A DNA stretch of 51,295 bases from Basidiobolus ranarum (taxonomy: Eukaryota; Basidiobolomycota; Basidiobolomycetes; Basidiobolales), in assembly GCA_040143965.1 (NCBI GenBank), contig JASJQH010006891.1, positions 1 to 51,295 of the forward strand, read 5' to 3'. The translations under genes were made by a program, and so were the position numbers. Of this stretch, positions 11,283-23,349 are shown in pieces (position 1 is the first letter of the stretch; each line of letters begins with the position of its first letter). The notes under the pieces were generated by a model. It was not told the DNA's origin. It did not search any database and worked only from the letters and a program-made list of their open reading frames with translations.

Positions 11283-12211
11283 TTACATATGCTCCTCGTC
11301 AGAATCCTCCAAAATGAAACCTGGGTCTTCCGTCTGAACGGATTCGAGATTGGTTTCATCCAGAGAGTTACGAACATCGGCAAAATCAATCGTGTTGTTT
11401 CTGGCACTCAAGTGGCGCTTATTTCTTAAGTGCATATATATATAAGTATCTCAAACTCAGTCCCAATATAATAAAAACTGGCTTACTTTCTTAGAGCGCT
11501 AAATAATCTGAAGAATTGAATTGAGTTACGAATCACCAAGAATATGGTTCCTGCCAATTCTTCACGTCCAGCATATCGTGAACAGCCATGACTTAAAAAT
11601 ATCAACGTCATAATACAGAGAAGTACAATGATGATATCGAAGATGTTCAGCCACCAGCGCCAAAACGCCTATTGAAACGTGTTTCAGTATTCGTTGGCAG
11701 AGAGAAAAGAAACTTACACATCACTTACGCGACCCATGCTCAACATACGGATCCCGACTTCTATAATCATCGTGACGTTTATAATGATTTCTAGTATAAT
11801 GAAGAAACTCCCTGGGCTAAATGTGATACATGTCAGTACAAATGGAGTAAATGAACTTTATAAAGGACCTACCACTCATATTTGATGGACTATTATGCAG
11901 AAGTTACGAATACCAAGAGGCGATAAAGTTGAGGTAAGTAAGAAATCAACGAATTGTTCACATTAAATATTAGCCCATACCAAGATTACTGAAATAAGTG
12001 AGAGGATTGCCATTATGATGTAGAGGAACGTATAAAATCTCGAATACACAATTTGGTTAGCCATATTGCGAATCTGTTCACTTCGAGTCAAGCCACGAAT
12101 TTGACTAAAAAATGACAAAGTAAAATTAGATACTTCATTTGCTCAACAGACGTTTTGTCGAGTTTACCTCTCGCCTAGAAATTGATATCTGTCTTCGGCA
12201 ATTGGAGGCAT
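11283..12211 (-). CDS. Voltage-sensor-like four-helix membrane protein (S1-S4 only)
   Basis: Six predicted exons (12211-12168, 12104-11981, 11889-11873, 11816-11729, 11668-11487, 11424-11283) keep one frame and give 198 residues. Exon 3 is only 17 bases. Four helices follow: S1 (FYTFLYIIMAILSLISVIL), S2 (FFIILEIIINVTMIIEVG, with acidic residues), S3 (WWLNIFDIIIVLLCIMTLIF, with the conserved Asp) and an S4-like helix with Arg at intervals (IRNSIQFFRLFSALRK). An acidic tail ends EDSDEEHM. There is no pore loop or S5-S6, so by family logic it is a stand-alone voltage-sensor/ion-transport-fold protein (Hv1-like topology or an Ion_trans remnant family) rather than a complete channel. Function is not known to me. 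Divergent from the kinase at 12887. Confidence 0.7.
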
Positions 12212-12886
12212 GTTGCTTATTAATTTTCCTGCAGGTTTTTAGATTTATAATATAGTCTAGTAGGTATGCTCTGGTGTCAGATGTGTTTCTATAGCTGTCC
12301 AAGTTATGGTATCTAAATCGTGAGTGGTTGGTTGTCGGATTGACCACAGTGAGGTACACAAAGGTAGGTCTTTCTCCAAAGAATCTAAATTTAATGTGAT
12401 AAAAAGTATATCAGATGAGGAAAAATACTAATTAGCATTGAGAGTATTGTATATCTATATAGCACTATTATTTCAGAGAAAGAATACTGTTGAAAAAGAT
12501 GGATAAATCGAGTAATCATGGTTTAACTGATGATTACCTAGTAGTTTCCACATCCACATCCACATCCACATCCAAATTCATCACCACTTGTGAGAGGAAT
12601 ACTAATTAAGGGTGTGGGGCTTCATTGAAATTCGCCGTATTTTGCCCTAAAATAAATATTCTTAATTAATTGACTGTGGGAACTAAAAGAACCATGTGAC
12701 TCATAGTGCGATGAATATTACATGGAATGTATATGAATGAGAGGTTTAGGTGCAAATGGTTCATATATTGTTCATAAAGACTTCGTATCCCCAAAAACAA
12801 ATACCATCCCTTGGTTCTCTCCGTCGTATTTGCCAACTGAGAGAAAGGCAAATAAATAATTTTGAAGCAAATCAGTTCAACTAAAT
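12212..12886. promoter_or_regulatory. Shared upstream region of the divergent voltage-sensor and PDK-type genes
   Basis: About 675 bases between two divergent starts. Contains a hexanucleotide microsatellite, (TCCACA) about 4.5 copies, near 12546-12573. A minus-strand frame overlaps the first exon of the voltage-sensor gene (up to about 12359) but is in a different phase and was not used. No specific binding site recognised. Confidence 0.4.
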
Positions 12887-14360
12887 ATGCTCCAGTTCCA
12901 GTGTGCGACCTTCCGGGTAAGACTATCCAGAGGGTTTCATGCTATCTCAAAAAGTCATAGAGATAACCCACAGGTGACTTCGTTTTATGACAGTACAGTA
13001 TCTAATGTAAGGAACAAGTCCAAGGATGTCCTTTAGTTCTATTAACTAATTTAGTTACTTGTTTTTTCTTCAAGTACTGCAATAAGCCACCATCTCCAGT
13101 CAAACTCGGTGACCTCTTAAAGTTTGGAAAACCTCCTTTAAGTACAGAGGCTTTACTAAGTTCAGCGCGATACGCCCACTCTGAACTTCCTGTACGGTTA
13201 GCACGCCGAGTTCAGGCTTTTCAGAAACTCCCCTTTATTGTAGGCACAAATCCTTACATAAAAGGAGTTCATCAAATGTACTATGACTCCTTCGAGAAAC
13301 TTCGGGGTTTCCCTGCGCCAGTCGATAAGGAAACAGACGATAACTATACCGACAGCTTGACTGAGCTTACTCAACAGTTTGCCGACACAATTCCCAAACT
13401 TGCTCAAGGTAAAATTCCATATATACCAACATGTTAGAGTAACTCTTAATGTATCTCTTAAAATTGGATTAGGGTTCATGGAGTGTAAAAAATACATGAA
13501 ATCCGACGATATCGCCAATTTCTTTGACGATTTGATTCGGGCTCGTATTGGTATTCGTTTGATTGCGGAACAACATGTAGCTTTACATTACGCTTCTGGT
13601 GCCTACATTGGGATCATTGATACTCAACTTAATCCCACTAATTTACTCAGACATTGTGCAGGATACGTTCAGGAATTGTGCGAAATGACGTATGGTTCAG
13701 CCCCAGAATTCATTATTAATGGACAGACAGATACTTTGTTTACTTATATTCCGGTGCATTTGGAGTATATTGCTTGTGAACTCCTGAAAAATGCCTTCAG
13801 AGCTACGGTAGAATATAGCCGAAAAAGTAATAGGTTGCATCATCCCTCCATAGAGATTACAGTCACATGTGGGGAGGAGCACGTTGGAGTTAGAATCAGA
13901 GATCAAGGTGGCGGTATTCCACCAGAGCACCAAGAGGGAATATTCCAGTATTCTTATACGACGGTAAAGCACGATGAGGAAGAAGAAAAAGATAGTAGCA
14001 TCTTTTCGGCGCAGACACAACTAGCTATGCAAAGTGGAGTTGGTGGTCCCATTGGTAAGCACATGTATCTTTATTGCTCTACAATGAAATCTTCCTAAAC
14101 GAAAGTCATCTATTTATCACTTCAATTGCTAACTTGACAATTCATAGCTGGTCTTGGATTCGGTAAGTATCTTGCTAAAATCTTATACTGCTGAGCAAAC
14201 AGACTCACTTCGCTTTTCTCTAGGGTTACCTATGGCATTGGTTTATGCCAAATATTTTGGTGGTGATTTAATTGTGAGGTCACTTACTGGCTATGGCTGT
14301 GATGTATTTCTGTCTTTACAAAACATTGGAAATACCGCTACCGGTACTATGCAGATCTAA
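12887..14360 (+). CDS. Mitochondrial PDK/BCKDK-family protein kinase
   Basis: GHKL-type kinase that phosphorylates and inactivates the E1 of pyruvate or branched-chain 2-oxoacid dehydrogenase in the mitochondrial matrix. Exons 12887-13006, 13075-13408, 13473-14054, 14148-14162 and 14224-14360 give 395 residues. The N-terminus is Arg/Ser/His-rich, like a mitochondrial targeting peptide. The four-helix regulatory domain includes LPFIVGTNPYIKGVH and FFDDLIRARIGIRLIAEQH. ATP-site boxes: N-box ELLKNAFRATVE, G1 DQGGGIPP, G2 GLGFGLPMA, all intact. The G2 box is assembled through a 15-base micro-exon. The lack of the longer PDK insert before the N-box, and the stretch from LEYIACELLKNA, look closer to BCKDK, but the substrate cannot be decided by eye. 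3' end faces RAD50. Confidence 0.92.
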
Positions 14361-14765
14361 TTCTCTTCTTGACATCTCGCCGCCTACCTGATTGTATACA
14401 AAATGATCATCCACAAGAGAGCCTGTCCAGATCCTGACCTTTGAATCCATTTGATAAATATTTAAGGGAGAACCAAGTAATTCGATTAACGTTTGCTTAT
14501 TAAAGGATCTGCTCCACATTCAGTCTAGAAAACTTGACCTCTCACAAATGCTCGTTATTGCTATTTATTATAAGCTGAATGAATTTATGTATTATAAAGA
14601 TATAACCAAGTATCACCATACTGTTGATCCACATACTGCTGATACTAAAATGTACACAACAAAAACCATAAATTATTGATGATGGCCAATCATTACTCAC
14701 GATGTGACATGTTTGAAAGATGATGACATCCGCTGCAAAGGTTTCATTAATTAGTACTGGATGGG
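14361..14765. other. Intergenic between convergent kinase and RAD50 genes
   Basis: Convergent 3' regions; should hold both polyadenylation sites. No other feature seen. Confidence 0.5.
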
Positions 14766-17700
14766 TTATTGCATGGCGATGGATTGTCTCTCAATCGCTG
14801 AATGTTGATCAATATCTTTATAGACTCTCCAATAATAATCCGCAAACTCGGATTTACCAAGTAGTTGCATAAAGTCTTCGTCGTGGGTAATGACAATCAG
14901 CTGGAAATTGCTTTGTTGTCGACGAATTTTAATAATATTAGCAAGGCTCTCAGCAAGACTTTCGATGTTTGCTCGATCTAGATTCGTGGTCGGTTCGTCG
15001 AGGGCAAGAATGCCACAATTTAGGCAGAAGGTTTCTGCAAGAGCCAGGCGAACTATCAAGGATGTAAGAACCTTTTGACCAGCACTGCAGCGTCCTCTCA
15101 TGTCTAATTCAGTCTCACCTTTAATCATAACTACTCGATAGTTGTAAGAGCGATTTCCTTTAGTATTTTCACAATCAGACCGAATTTCGATGGTGTCAAT
15201 GTCGTTTCCTTGGTAGGTATTCATCCAGAGCTCTCGAATGATTTTGTTGATCTCCTCCATCTTTAGAGAGTGATACTTCATAATAGCGCTATCCAGCGCC
15301 TTGGCATACTTTTCTAAATCTGCATTTGCCATTTCCGAAGTTTTCAATTTGATCACTTGCATACGGTACTGTCCTTCGACATCTTTGTAATCTGTGTCAA
15401 GCTCTTGAATCAACCGGTTCCGCTGGTCTTCAAGCTGTTTAAGCTCTCCACGGAGTCCATATGTTTTGGTTTGTAGCCTACTTTGCTTCTCTTCAAGTTT
15501 ATGAAGTTGAGCAGCATAAGAATCATCGTCGTATTTCTTTCTCTCTACGTATAACATAGATAGATTATTCTCTATGTCGTGGATCTCGCGTCTTGTCTGG
15601 CGGTATCGAATATTGCCATCAATATTCCGTTTCAATTCGTTCATCTGGTGAAGTTGTGTTTTGATCAGGTCTATTTCTTGACGCAATTGCTCCACGATTT
15701 CTTCTTTGTCCCTCGTCATATTGTCCAAATGTTGGATTCGCTCGGCACACTCTCGCAGTTGTTGCTCTTTATTATCTTTCGCATATTGTTGGATTTTACG
15801 TTCAAGAGCTTTGATTCTATTGAATGCCTGTTCAACAGCGTTTGCCTCCCTTTGAACCTCTTCTATATGTTCATCCCCTTCCTTTTGTATCTGGGAACGG
15901 ATATCTTCAATCTCCTTCAATTTGGGAGTCAGTTGTGTGATCTCATCATTATATTTGATTATTTGGTCCTGAGAGTATTGTGACTCTTGTTCCAAATCTT
16001 TGATTGATTTCTGCAGTGCTTCCCTATCTTGAAAAGCGCTCTGGAAGGAATTCAATTCTTTTGTCATTTCACGGATACGGTCTTCACATTCATAGCGAGT
16101 AATTTCCTTTGATGATTTTTCCTCTTCTAGTCGATCGATTTCTCGGCGTAGTGATCGTAATCGAATCTCTAGTGGCTCAAGTTCATTTTGGTATTCCTCT
16201 ATTGTTTTCGTAGAGCCAGAGTGACGAAGCTGACGTTCCTGCTCCTTCAATTCATTATTTATGGCTTTGATTTTCTCGTATATACGAGCAATGTCATCTG
16301 CTTTTTGGCATAAATTCAAAGCGGATTCATATTCAGCTTTCACGGCGGCTAGCTCCATCATTATATTGTCGGTATTGCTTTCCGCAGTTTCTTGCTCTTT
16401 CTCGAGATTCTCGATCTCTTCTTCCAAGTCTGGGATTTCAATTTGTCGTAATTCAACAACGGCATCCCAGGCTGAAGAAAGAGTGCGCAGTTTATCTCTT
16501 TTGATCTCGAATTTCGAAAGCTCATCCTCAGCACTTTCTATTTCAGCGGGAGTTTTAGAGATCTTACTTTCAAGACGACGGATGAATCGCATTTCTTCTT
16601 CATCAGGAAGATCACGAGTACATAATGGGCAAGAGTGTTGTTGCTTGGCTTTGTTAATGAACACAGTATAAAGTTGAGAAGCACTTCGCAGTTGAACTAA
16701 ATTTTCCATTTGCTCTGACACTGCATTTTCGATTTCTTGAAGCATCAAAGGAAACTCAGTGTTGCCGCATACAGCTTCAATCCGCTGCTGCTTTTCCTCT
16801 AGCTCCTTTTTTTTTCTATTCAGAGATTCTTTAGAGATACTTAGTCTAGTGTCAGCGGAAGAAAGCTCCTTGTTAGCAATTTCGAGGCGCTTTTCAATAC
16901 CACGTAGGGAGTTGTCTTTATTTTGCTTATAAGCCTGCATTTCATTTTTTATCTTATCTGCGGCTGGGAGATATCCAATGGAAGAAACAAACTCAGCTTC
17001 ATTAGATTTGATGAGGTTGTTCAACGTCTTCTCACTAGAATCTCGATCCGATTGTAGTAAAGCCAGTTTTGTACGAGTAGAACTTTGTGAATTGAGTGTA
17101 GTTATCTCCTTGTTGATGTTCCAAATGTTCTTTTCTATTTCTTGGCATTCTCTTTTGCTTTTGGCTATCTTTGCTGAACTGTCTTTGGCCTGAATCTCAA
17201 ATTTTAGATCGTCCAGAGCGGACTCCTCTCTCTTGAGCTTAAGAGTAAGCCTCTGGGAGTCACTCTCAGAGACGTCAAATTTTCCTAGTTCAGCTTTTTT
17301 CTCCTCAATCTTGATTTGAAGCTTATCAAGCTGCCCTTGTAGCTTCTGTTTCCCCTCATCACAAGTTGAGATTCGACCTTCAATCGAGGCAAGTTCCAAA
17401 TTAACTTCCCGTTCACGATCACGATACTCTTGACGGGTTTTTTCAGCATTCTCCAATTGGTTCTTGAAGAAGATTTCGAACTCATTATAAAATTCTTCTT
17501 GATCTTGGGGCACTTGAATGCCATTAGAACTAAGCTTGGTCTTGATATGGCTAAGCTCTTGATCTATTTCGACTTTCCGTTTCTGATTTTCATCGTATTC
17601 TCCTTGGAGTCGGCCTCTTGCTTCGCCGCATTTATTTCGATCAGTGTTAAATTGTTCAATAGCTGACAATGCTTCGCCGATTTTGTACTCAAAGTTTTTT

Positions 17701-18910
17701 TGATCCTGCTCACCATTCGATAGTTTTCGTTCGTGTTCCTCCATCAATTCTCTTAATTCCTCATCAGACTCGGTGAATTCAGTGAATTCATTTAACAAGT
17801 CATCACATTTCTCCTCAAGTGTTTTCTTTTTATAGGTCAATTGGGATATCTTAATATCTAGACGTTCAGACTCGCTGTTGGTCTCCACTAGATGACTGAT
17901 TCTCTCAGTGACCTCTTTTAATTGTACATCCAGAATGGAAGTTTGCTTTCCAGTAGATTCAATATTTTCCGAAATGTCATTCAAAAAAGCTCGAACTTTT
18001 TCGGCTTTTTCAGTATTTGCTTTGAGGGAATCCCTTGACTGTGTATCTAAACGTATCTCAATAGCTTGCTCTTTGCGTAAATCTTTGATGTTGTTTAATG
18101 CTTTGGTGTATCGAGTGGCAGCGAAGATTTCATCGAACTTCTTCTTAAGTACGCCTGGTTCGGATAATGGCCAATTGGATTCTTCTTGATGACAAAATAT
18201 CACATTATCGAGAATAGCCTTGGATACACCAAGGTGTAGCGGTAGATCATTATCCAACTCTGCGCAACGACTACTAATGCTGACTTGCTAGTAACATTAA
18301 ATCATCGTTCCGATTAATTCGAGTTTTTTCTGACTTCCATGGTATAAGAAAAGGGAAAAATATATACTAACCTCACCAGTTACTGGATCTTTAGCTAGTA
18401 ATAAGCTTTCCAGCGTTTTTTGCATAACCGAAGTTTTTTTCTGAGTCAATTGAATTGATCTTGTACAAACCATTTGACGTTGGTTGACGTTTTTGAATTT
18501 CAGTTTAATTTGAGCCCGAACTTCCGTTTCATGAGCTACCTGTTTACAAGAGATGAAGGTTACATATAGTTAGTATAAGAGTGACTTTTACATAAATGAT
18601 TCACGAAAAGTACGATCAAGTATTTTATAGCTGTTATACGTACTTTGGGATCATGAATAAAAGCACCACCTTTACTGTTAGGAGGAAGGTCACCCGTGGT
18701 AGCATATTTGAGACATTCGATGATGGTCTATATTCTTGCAACCAATCAATATACAAAACTTTTCTCCAAATATAAACTCAAACTAACCGTTTTCCCGGAA
18801 CCGTTATGTCCAACGATTATGGTTAAGGGAGTATAAAATTCGATAACATTCGTCCCTTGAGGATCAAAAGAACGAATCCCCCGAATTAGGAGTTTTTCTA
18901 TCGACGACAT
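14766..18910 (-). CDS. RAD50: DNA repair ATPase RAD50
   Basis: SMC-like ATPase of the MRE11-RAD50-NBS1/XRS2 complex: double-strand break tethering, end processing and telomere maintenance. Exons 18910-18788, 18727-18644, 18539-18372 and 18287-14766 give about 1298 residues, normal for the family. Walker A is GHNGSGKT, and the intron falls right after its Thr codon. The Q-region is [16 protein letters not shown]. Two long coiled coils flank the zinc hook CPLCTRDL (about 16605-16625 on this strand). The C-terminal lobe has the ABC signature [11 protein letters not shown], then Walker [18 protein letters not shown] and the switch IVITHDEDF. Nothing is missing; the intact long last exon argues against decay. 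It is divergent from NDUFAF6 with about 714 bases between starts. Confidence 0.98.
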
Positions 18911-19624
18911 AAAGTTCTAAACAGTGGCCGTCAAGTATTAAATAGAAAACAATAAACAAAAATTCGCACCAAGCTGTTCGTAGACAGTTCAAGCAAGAAT
19001 TAGGAATTATCGCTGTCACAATAATATAACATTGCGTTTATCCAAGAAGAAATGATCAAAATAAAGCATATATGCATAGGATGATATTTAATTATCTTCA
19101 ATACCCATTTAATGCATTATTATTCAACATGCTAGGTTTGTGAATTGATTGATTTTTATAACATCTCGACTTGTAATGTATTGTCAGTTCAAACTTGAAG
19201 TACAGTGGTTCTATACATTACTTCTTTCAATATAACAGTTTCTTCTGAGATAGATGTGTTTTATGAGGATGATATTCTGGATGTACCACCGTGACAATGT
19301 GCTTTCCTACCGAATGTTAGAATCCATTGTACGAGTCTTTCAATATATCAAAAATTAATCATTTTGTAAAACATTCAACAGTGGTACGCTCTGCCAATGG
19401 GGATTCACTCCTTCATCTCCCCCATCTGAGCCACAGTGTACCTTAGAAATTGACTGGGGAAATAAGGAAATTTTGATGAATTTTCGATTCATGAAGCTAC
19501 ACAGAAACTAAGTTTACTTTTCGAGAACTCACTGCGAATACCCCTGGACAATAAGATTCTCTACACACATTAGAGAATTTCCCTCGCCTTAGATTAGTTA
19601 GCTCCACCAACTCTTTCCACAATA
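18911..19624. promoter_or_regulatory. Bidirectional upstream region of RAD50 and NDUFAF6
   Basis: Region between divergent starts. AT-rich, no recognisable gene or repeat. It may act as a shared promoter, but I see no defined motif. Confidence 0.4.
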
Positions 19625-20960
19625 ATGCTGTGTATCACTAGCTCATATGGGAGATCCTACTTTTCTCGAAATACGGTTCAAAGTTTAATACAATGTAGTC
19701 GTACTTCCATGTTACGAGCAAACTTTGCAACTTCAACTAATATATCCCCAGAGAAGTATAAGAAAGCTATTCAATATTGTGGAGAGTTAGTTAGGTACGC
19801 TTTCGATTTAAAAATTGAAGTTTATTAGGAAATTTCGTTGCTTATATAGTGTTATCATTTTCTTTCTCACATTAATTGTTGAATTTTCAACAGAAAACAC
19901 GACTATGAAAATTATCTATGCTCCTTGTTTGCACCCACTCAAGCTCGCTCTGCTTTCTGGGCGATACGTGCTTTCAATGTTGAACTTGCTCAGATTCGGG
20001 ATGCTGTCAGTGACGTTCGTATCGGAAAAATGAAAATGATGTTTTGGAGAGATACTATTGAACAAACCTTCGCTGTACGTATTCTCACCGTTTTCTGGAA
20101 TATTGTCAATTCAATTAAAGTGAGATGCATGTATATTTCTAGGGTAAACCACCACAGCAACCAGTGGCATTAGCCTTGGCCCATAGCCTGCAATCTTGTG
20201 ATCTCTCTTCTATGTGGTTCAAGAGAGTTATTTCTGAAAGAGTATGTGGATAGATTTTATAAATAGAAAGAATATATCCTCACCAAAGTTCGCCTGAGTA
20301 GGAAAAAAACTTGGATGATCCACAGTTTATGACTATGACCGACATGGAAACATACTCGGAGAATACCGCATCTGCATTACTTTATTTGCAACTTGAGGCA
20401 TTGGGTATCAAAGATGTACACGCAGATCATGCCGCTACTCACATTGGTAAAGCCAATGGTATTTCCACTTTTCTCCGTGGCATTCCATTCCATGCCAGTC
20501 AGAGAAGAATGATGTTGCCTGCCGAGATTACTGCTAAAGTAAGAGCTCCTTTACTTTTACAAAATCGAAATACTTTAACACAGACTTTGGACACCCTATA
20601 GTACGGTATTTCAGAAGAAGAAGTGTTCCGTAATGGACAAGTGGAGCATTTGGGTGATGCGATCTTTGAAGTAGCTACAGCAGCGCATGATCATCTATTG
20701 ACCGCTCGTTCCTTCCTTCCCAATCTCCCTCCAAGTGCATATCCAGCATTGATGAATGCAGTAAGCTCACACTCCTTTAAAAGGTATAACTTCAACTTGG
20801 GATGGTATTAATAATAATTGATTTCTTGTAGATTCCGTGCGATGTGTTTTTGAAAAAATTAGAAAAAACTGACTTTCAAATATTCAATCCTAAGCTAGCG
20901 ATTCGTGAATGGAAATTACCATTCATCATTTGGAAACGTAACAGGAATATGGAGTTCTAA
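19625..20960 (+). CDS. NDUFAF6: NDUFAF6-like complex I assembly factor (squalene/phytoene synthase fold)
   Basis: NDUFAF6 proteins keep the fold of isoprenoid synthases but serve early assembly of respiratory complex I in mitochondria. Exons 19625-19794, 19894-20074, 20143-20241, 20302-20538, 20602-20760 and 20832-20960 give 324 residues. The N-terminus is rich in Ser, Thr and Arg, consistent with mitochondrial import. Family stretches visible: [84 protein letters not shown], and a C-terminus ending [15 protein letters not shown]. The DxxxD prenyl-diphosphate sites of true squalene synthases are not obvious, as expected for this branch. If right, the organism should have a conventional complex I. 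Confidence 0.9.
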
Positions 20961-21702
20961 AGAAAAGACTCATTTTATCTGCAAACACATGTAAACAAAT
21001 AGCATAATAGATTATCTTCCCCTCTGAATTGCTACTCCTCCCGAGTGTGCGAGTCTCATTCTAGATCTTCCATTCTCACTTGTGTCTTTGTTTCAATCTC
21101 ATCTCATGACATCCCCATGATGTTAGTTCAGTCAAACATCTATAGAATGATTCGCATTATAATCAATATCGATATTTATAAGCATGACAGTGATTTCATC
21201 TGATTCTATCTGATTTCGGGATGGTGATTTATCGTATTTATACCGAACGTGGATCGGTGATTTAACCTGATTTACCCACCCTAACCCAGGTATTTAACCC
21301 GTGAAACACGGTAAATTTATCCGCTTCAATATATAATTATTAGCGTGAGAAGCTATATGGCAAACAATACCGAAAGGAAAAACCTTTACATAACATGAAT
21401 TCATCAATCACATGTTCTCTCGGTTGACTTCGTTTTTCACATGTCCGGAGGTCATAAGCTAAAGGCTAAATGTAAGGGGATATTATTATAATCTCTGAAA
21501 GCCAATCACCGTCTCTCCTTTTCACAAACTGTATCCCCCTTTCCTAAAGCTTAGTAATAATGCATTAGGAAATCTAACCTTCAAATTGAATATATACACC
21601 TTGAAAATTCATTTTATTTCTCTTTCAGCAGTTACCTAAGGTCTTCCCGATAGCAAATACTCTCTAATAATATCTTGGCCTAAGTAACTCTAACTTAACA
21701 AT
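20961..21702. other. Intergenic upstream of the thiolase gene
   Basis: No gene seen. Around 21185-21290 short CTGATT/TGATTTA-like words recur, without a clear period. Promoter of the thiolase presumably lies here. Confidence 0.4.
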
Positions 21703-22896
21703 ATGACCATCCCTAACATCTTCATCGTAGCTGCTAAACGTACTCCTTTTGGAGCATTTGGTGGAAAGCTTAAGGAATTGACTGCGAATGAATTAGGTGG
21801 CTTGGCCTCTAAGGCTGCTTTAGAAACTCTTCCTAAAGAGACAAAAGTAGATTCAGTGATTTTCGGAAACGTATGCCAAACCTCAAACGACGCAGCTTAC
21901 TTGGCTAGACATGTTGGTCACCGTGCTGGTTTAGATATCACTGTACCAGCTCTTACTATCAACAGACTCTGTGGTTCTGGCTTCCAAAGTGTCATAAATG
22001 CTTCCCAAGAAATTATCTCTGGTGACTCTGAGGTAGTGTTAACTGGTGGTTCAGAGAGTATGAGTCAAGCTCCCTATGCTTTACGTAACATCCGTTGGGG
22101 TACCAGATATGGCGTTGATTTGAAGGGAGAGGATACCTTGGCCGCAGCTTTGGTAGACCGTTACCCCACACCCACTCCCATGGGCATTACCGCAGAAAAC
22201 CTTGGTAGTCAAAAGGATATCACTCGTGAACAGTGTGATGAATTCGCCCTTTTAAGTCAACAGCGATGGGCCGCTGCTAATGAAGCTGGTCGTTTCAAGG
22301 CCGAAATTGCGCCTATCGATCTTAAAACTAGAAAGGGAGTAGAGAAATTCGATACTGATGAACATCCTCGTCCACAATCCACTTTACAATCATTGGCTAA
22401 ATTGGGACCCGTCTTTAAAAAAGATACTGGTTTAGTAACTGCTGGTAATGCATCCGGTATCTGTGATGGTGCCGCCGCCGTTGTGGTTGCTAGTGAAAAA
22501 GCTGTCAAAGAGTATGGACTCAAACCATTGGTCAGAGTAGTAAGCTGGCATGTGGCCGCTGTTGATCCCTCCATCATGGGCATTGGACCAGTACCCGCTA
22601 TTCGTGAAGCCCTACGCAAAGCCAACTTAACCTTGAAGGATATGGATTTGGTGGAAGTAAATGAGGCATTTGCTGCACAATTCCTTGCTGTCGAAAAAGA
22701 GTTGGGTCTAAACAGAGATATCACCAACACTAATGGTGGTGCCATTGCTCTGGGACATCCCTTAGCTGCATCTGGATCTAGAATCATTGCTCACTTGACT
22801 CACGAATTAAAACGTACCCAAAAGCAGTATGCCATTGGTTCAGCCTGTATCGGTGGAGGCCAAGGTATTGCTGTGATATTAGAGAACGTCGCTTAA
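21703..22896 (+). CDS. ACAA2: 3-ketoacyl-CoA thiolase, ACAA2 type
   Basis: Catalyses the last step of fatty-acid beta-oxidation (3-ketoacyl-CoA + CoA to acetyl-CoA + shortened acyl-CoA). One uninterrupted frame of 397 residues, the standard length. Active-site Cys in NRLCGSGFQS, the catalytic base region NGGAIALGHPLAASGSR, and the second Cys in GSACIGGGQGIAVI are all present; VEVNEAFAAQ is also conserved. The N-terminus aligns directly with the mature mitochondrial enzyme, which in animals uses an uncleaved internal signal; the C-terminus ends ENVA, not a peroxisomal SKL. It has no intron, while its neighbours have two to nine. Codon use is richer in C and G at third positions than in the surroundings, consistent with high expression. 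A long antisense frame is a shadow. Confidence 0.95.
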   Translation: MTIPNIFIVAAKRTPFGAFGGKLKELTANELGGLASKAALETLPKETKVDSVIFGNVCQTSNDAAYLARHVGHRAGLDITVPALTINRLCGSGFQSVINASQEIISGDSEVVLTGGSESMSQAPYALRNIRWGTRYGVDLKGEDTLAAALVDRYPTPTPMGITAENLGSQKDITREQCDEFALLSQQRWAAANEAGRFKAEIAPIDLKTRKGVEKFDTDEHPRPQSTLQSLAKLGPVFKKDTGLVTAGNASGICDGAAAVVVASEKAVKEYGLKPLVRVVSWHVAAVDPSIMGIGPVPAIREALRKANLTLKDMDLVEVNEAFAAQFLAVEKELGLNRDITNTNGGAIALGHPLAASGSRIIAHLTHELKRTQKQYAIGSACIGGGQGIAVILENVA

Positions 22897-23349
22897 TTTA
22901 CCGAGAATCAGTCTTGGCGTTACAACATCTATAAATAAACCAAAATTTCATCATAAAAATATTCTTTCTTGCATATCGCAGAGGAAATGTAGTGTTTAAA
23001 TGTACGTGTATTAATCCTGCAAAACACTGCTTATCTCTTCATATATATACAGGACTACAAGAAGATAAACCAGCGAGAAGAAAGGGGAATTATTAGAGAA
23101 TGTTCGTGGAAATAAGTGATGCAGTTTGTGAAATAGGTGTGTCATACATGAGGAAATGCAAAAATAAATGAGGACATTCAAAATTCAGAGTTATTCGTAA
23201 ACAACGCCAGTAGAAACGGGCATAAGTATTCTGATCTGTCGTTAAGGTAAATCTTCGCCAATTGTCTTTGAGAACTCTACCTCAAGCTACATTAGTCAGA
23301 GTTAAGAAGTATCAGTAGATGCTACGTAAGAAGGTAAACAGGTAATGTT
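22897..23349. other. Intergenic between convergent thiolase and Erf4 genes
   Basis: AT-rich 3' regions of both genes. No feature recognised. Confidence 0.5.

Noticed and set aside
12135-12359. 74-codon minus-strand frame overlapping exon 1 of the voltage-sensor gene
   Set aside because: It is out of phase with the exon that splices into the four-helix protein, and has no recognisable motif.
22257-22787. 176-codon frame antisense to the thiolase
   Set aside because: Shadow of a codon-biased gene on the opposite strand; no homology pattern.
21703-22896. Peroxisomal rather than mitochondrial thiolase
   Set aside because: No C-terminal SKL and no N-terminal PTS2-like sequence; the start matches mitochondrial ACAA2. 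Cytosolic acetoacetyl-CoA thiolase is less similar in the visible blocks.
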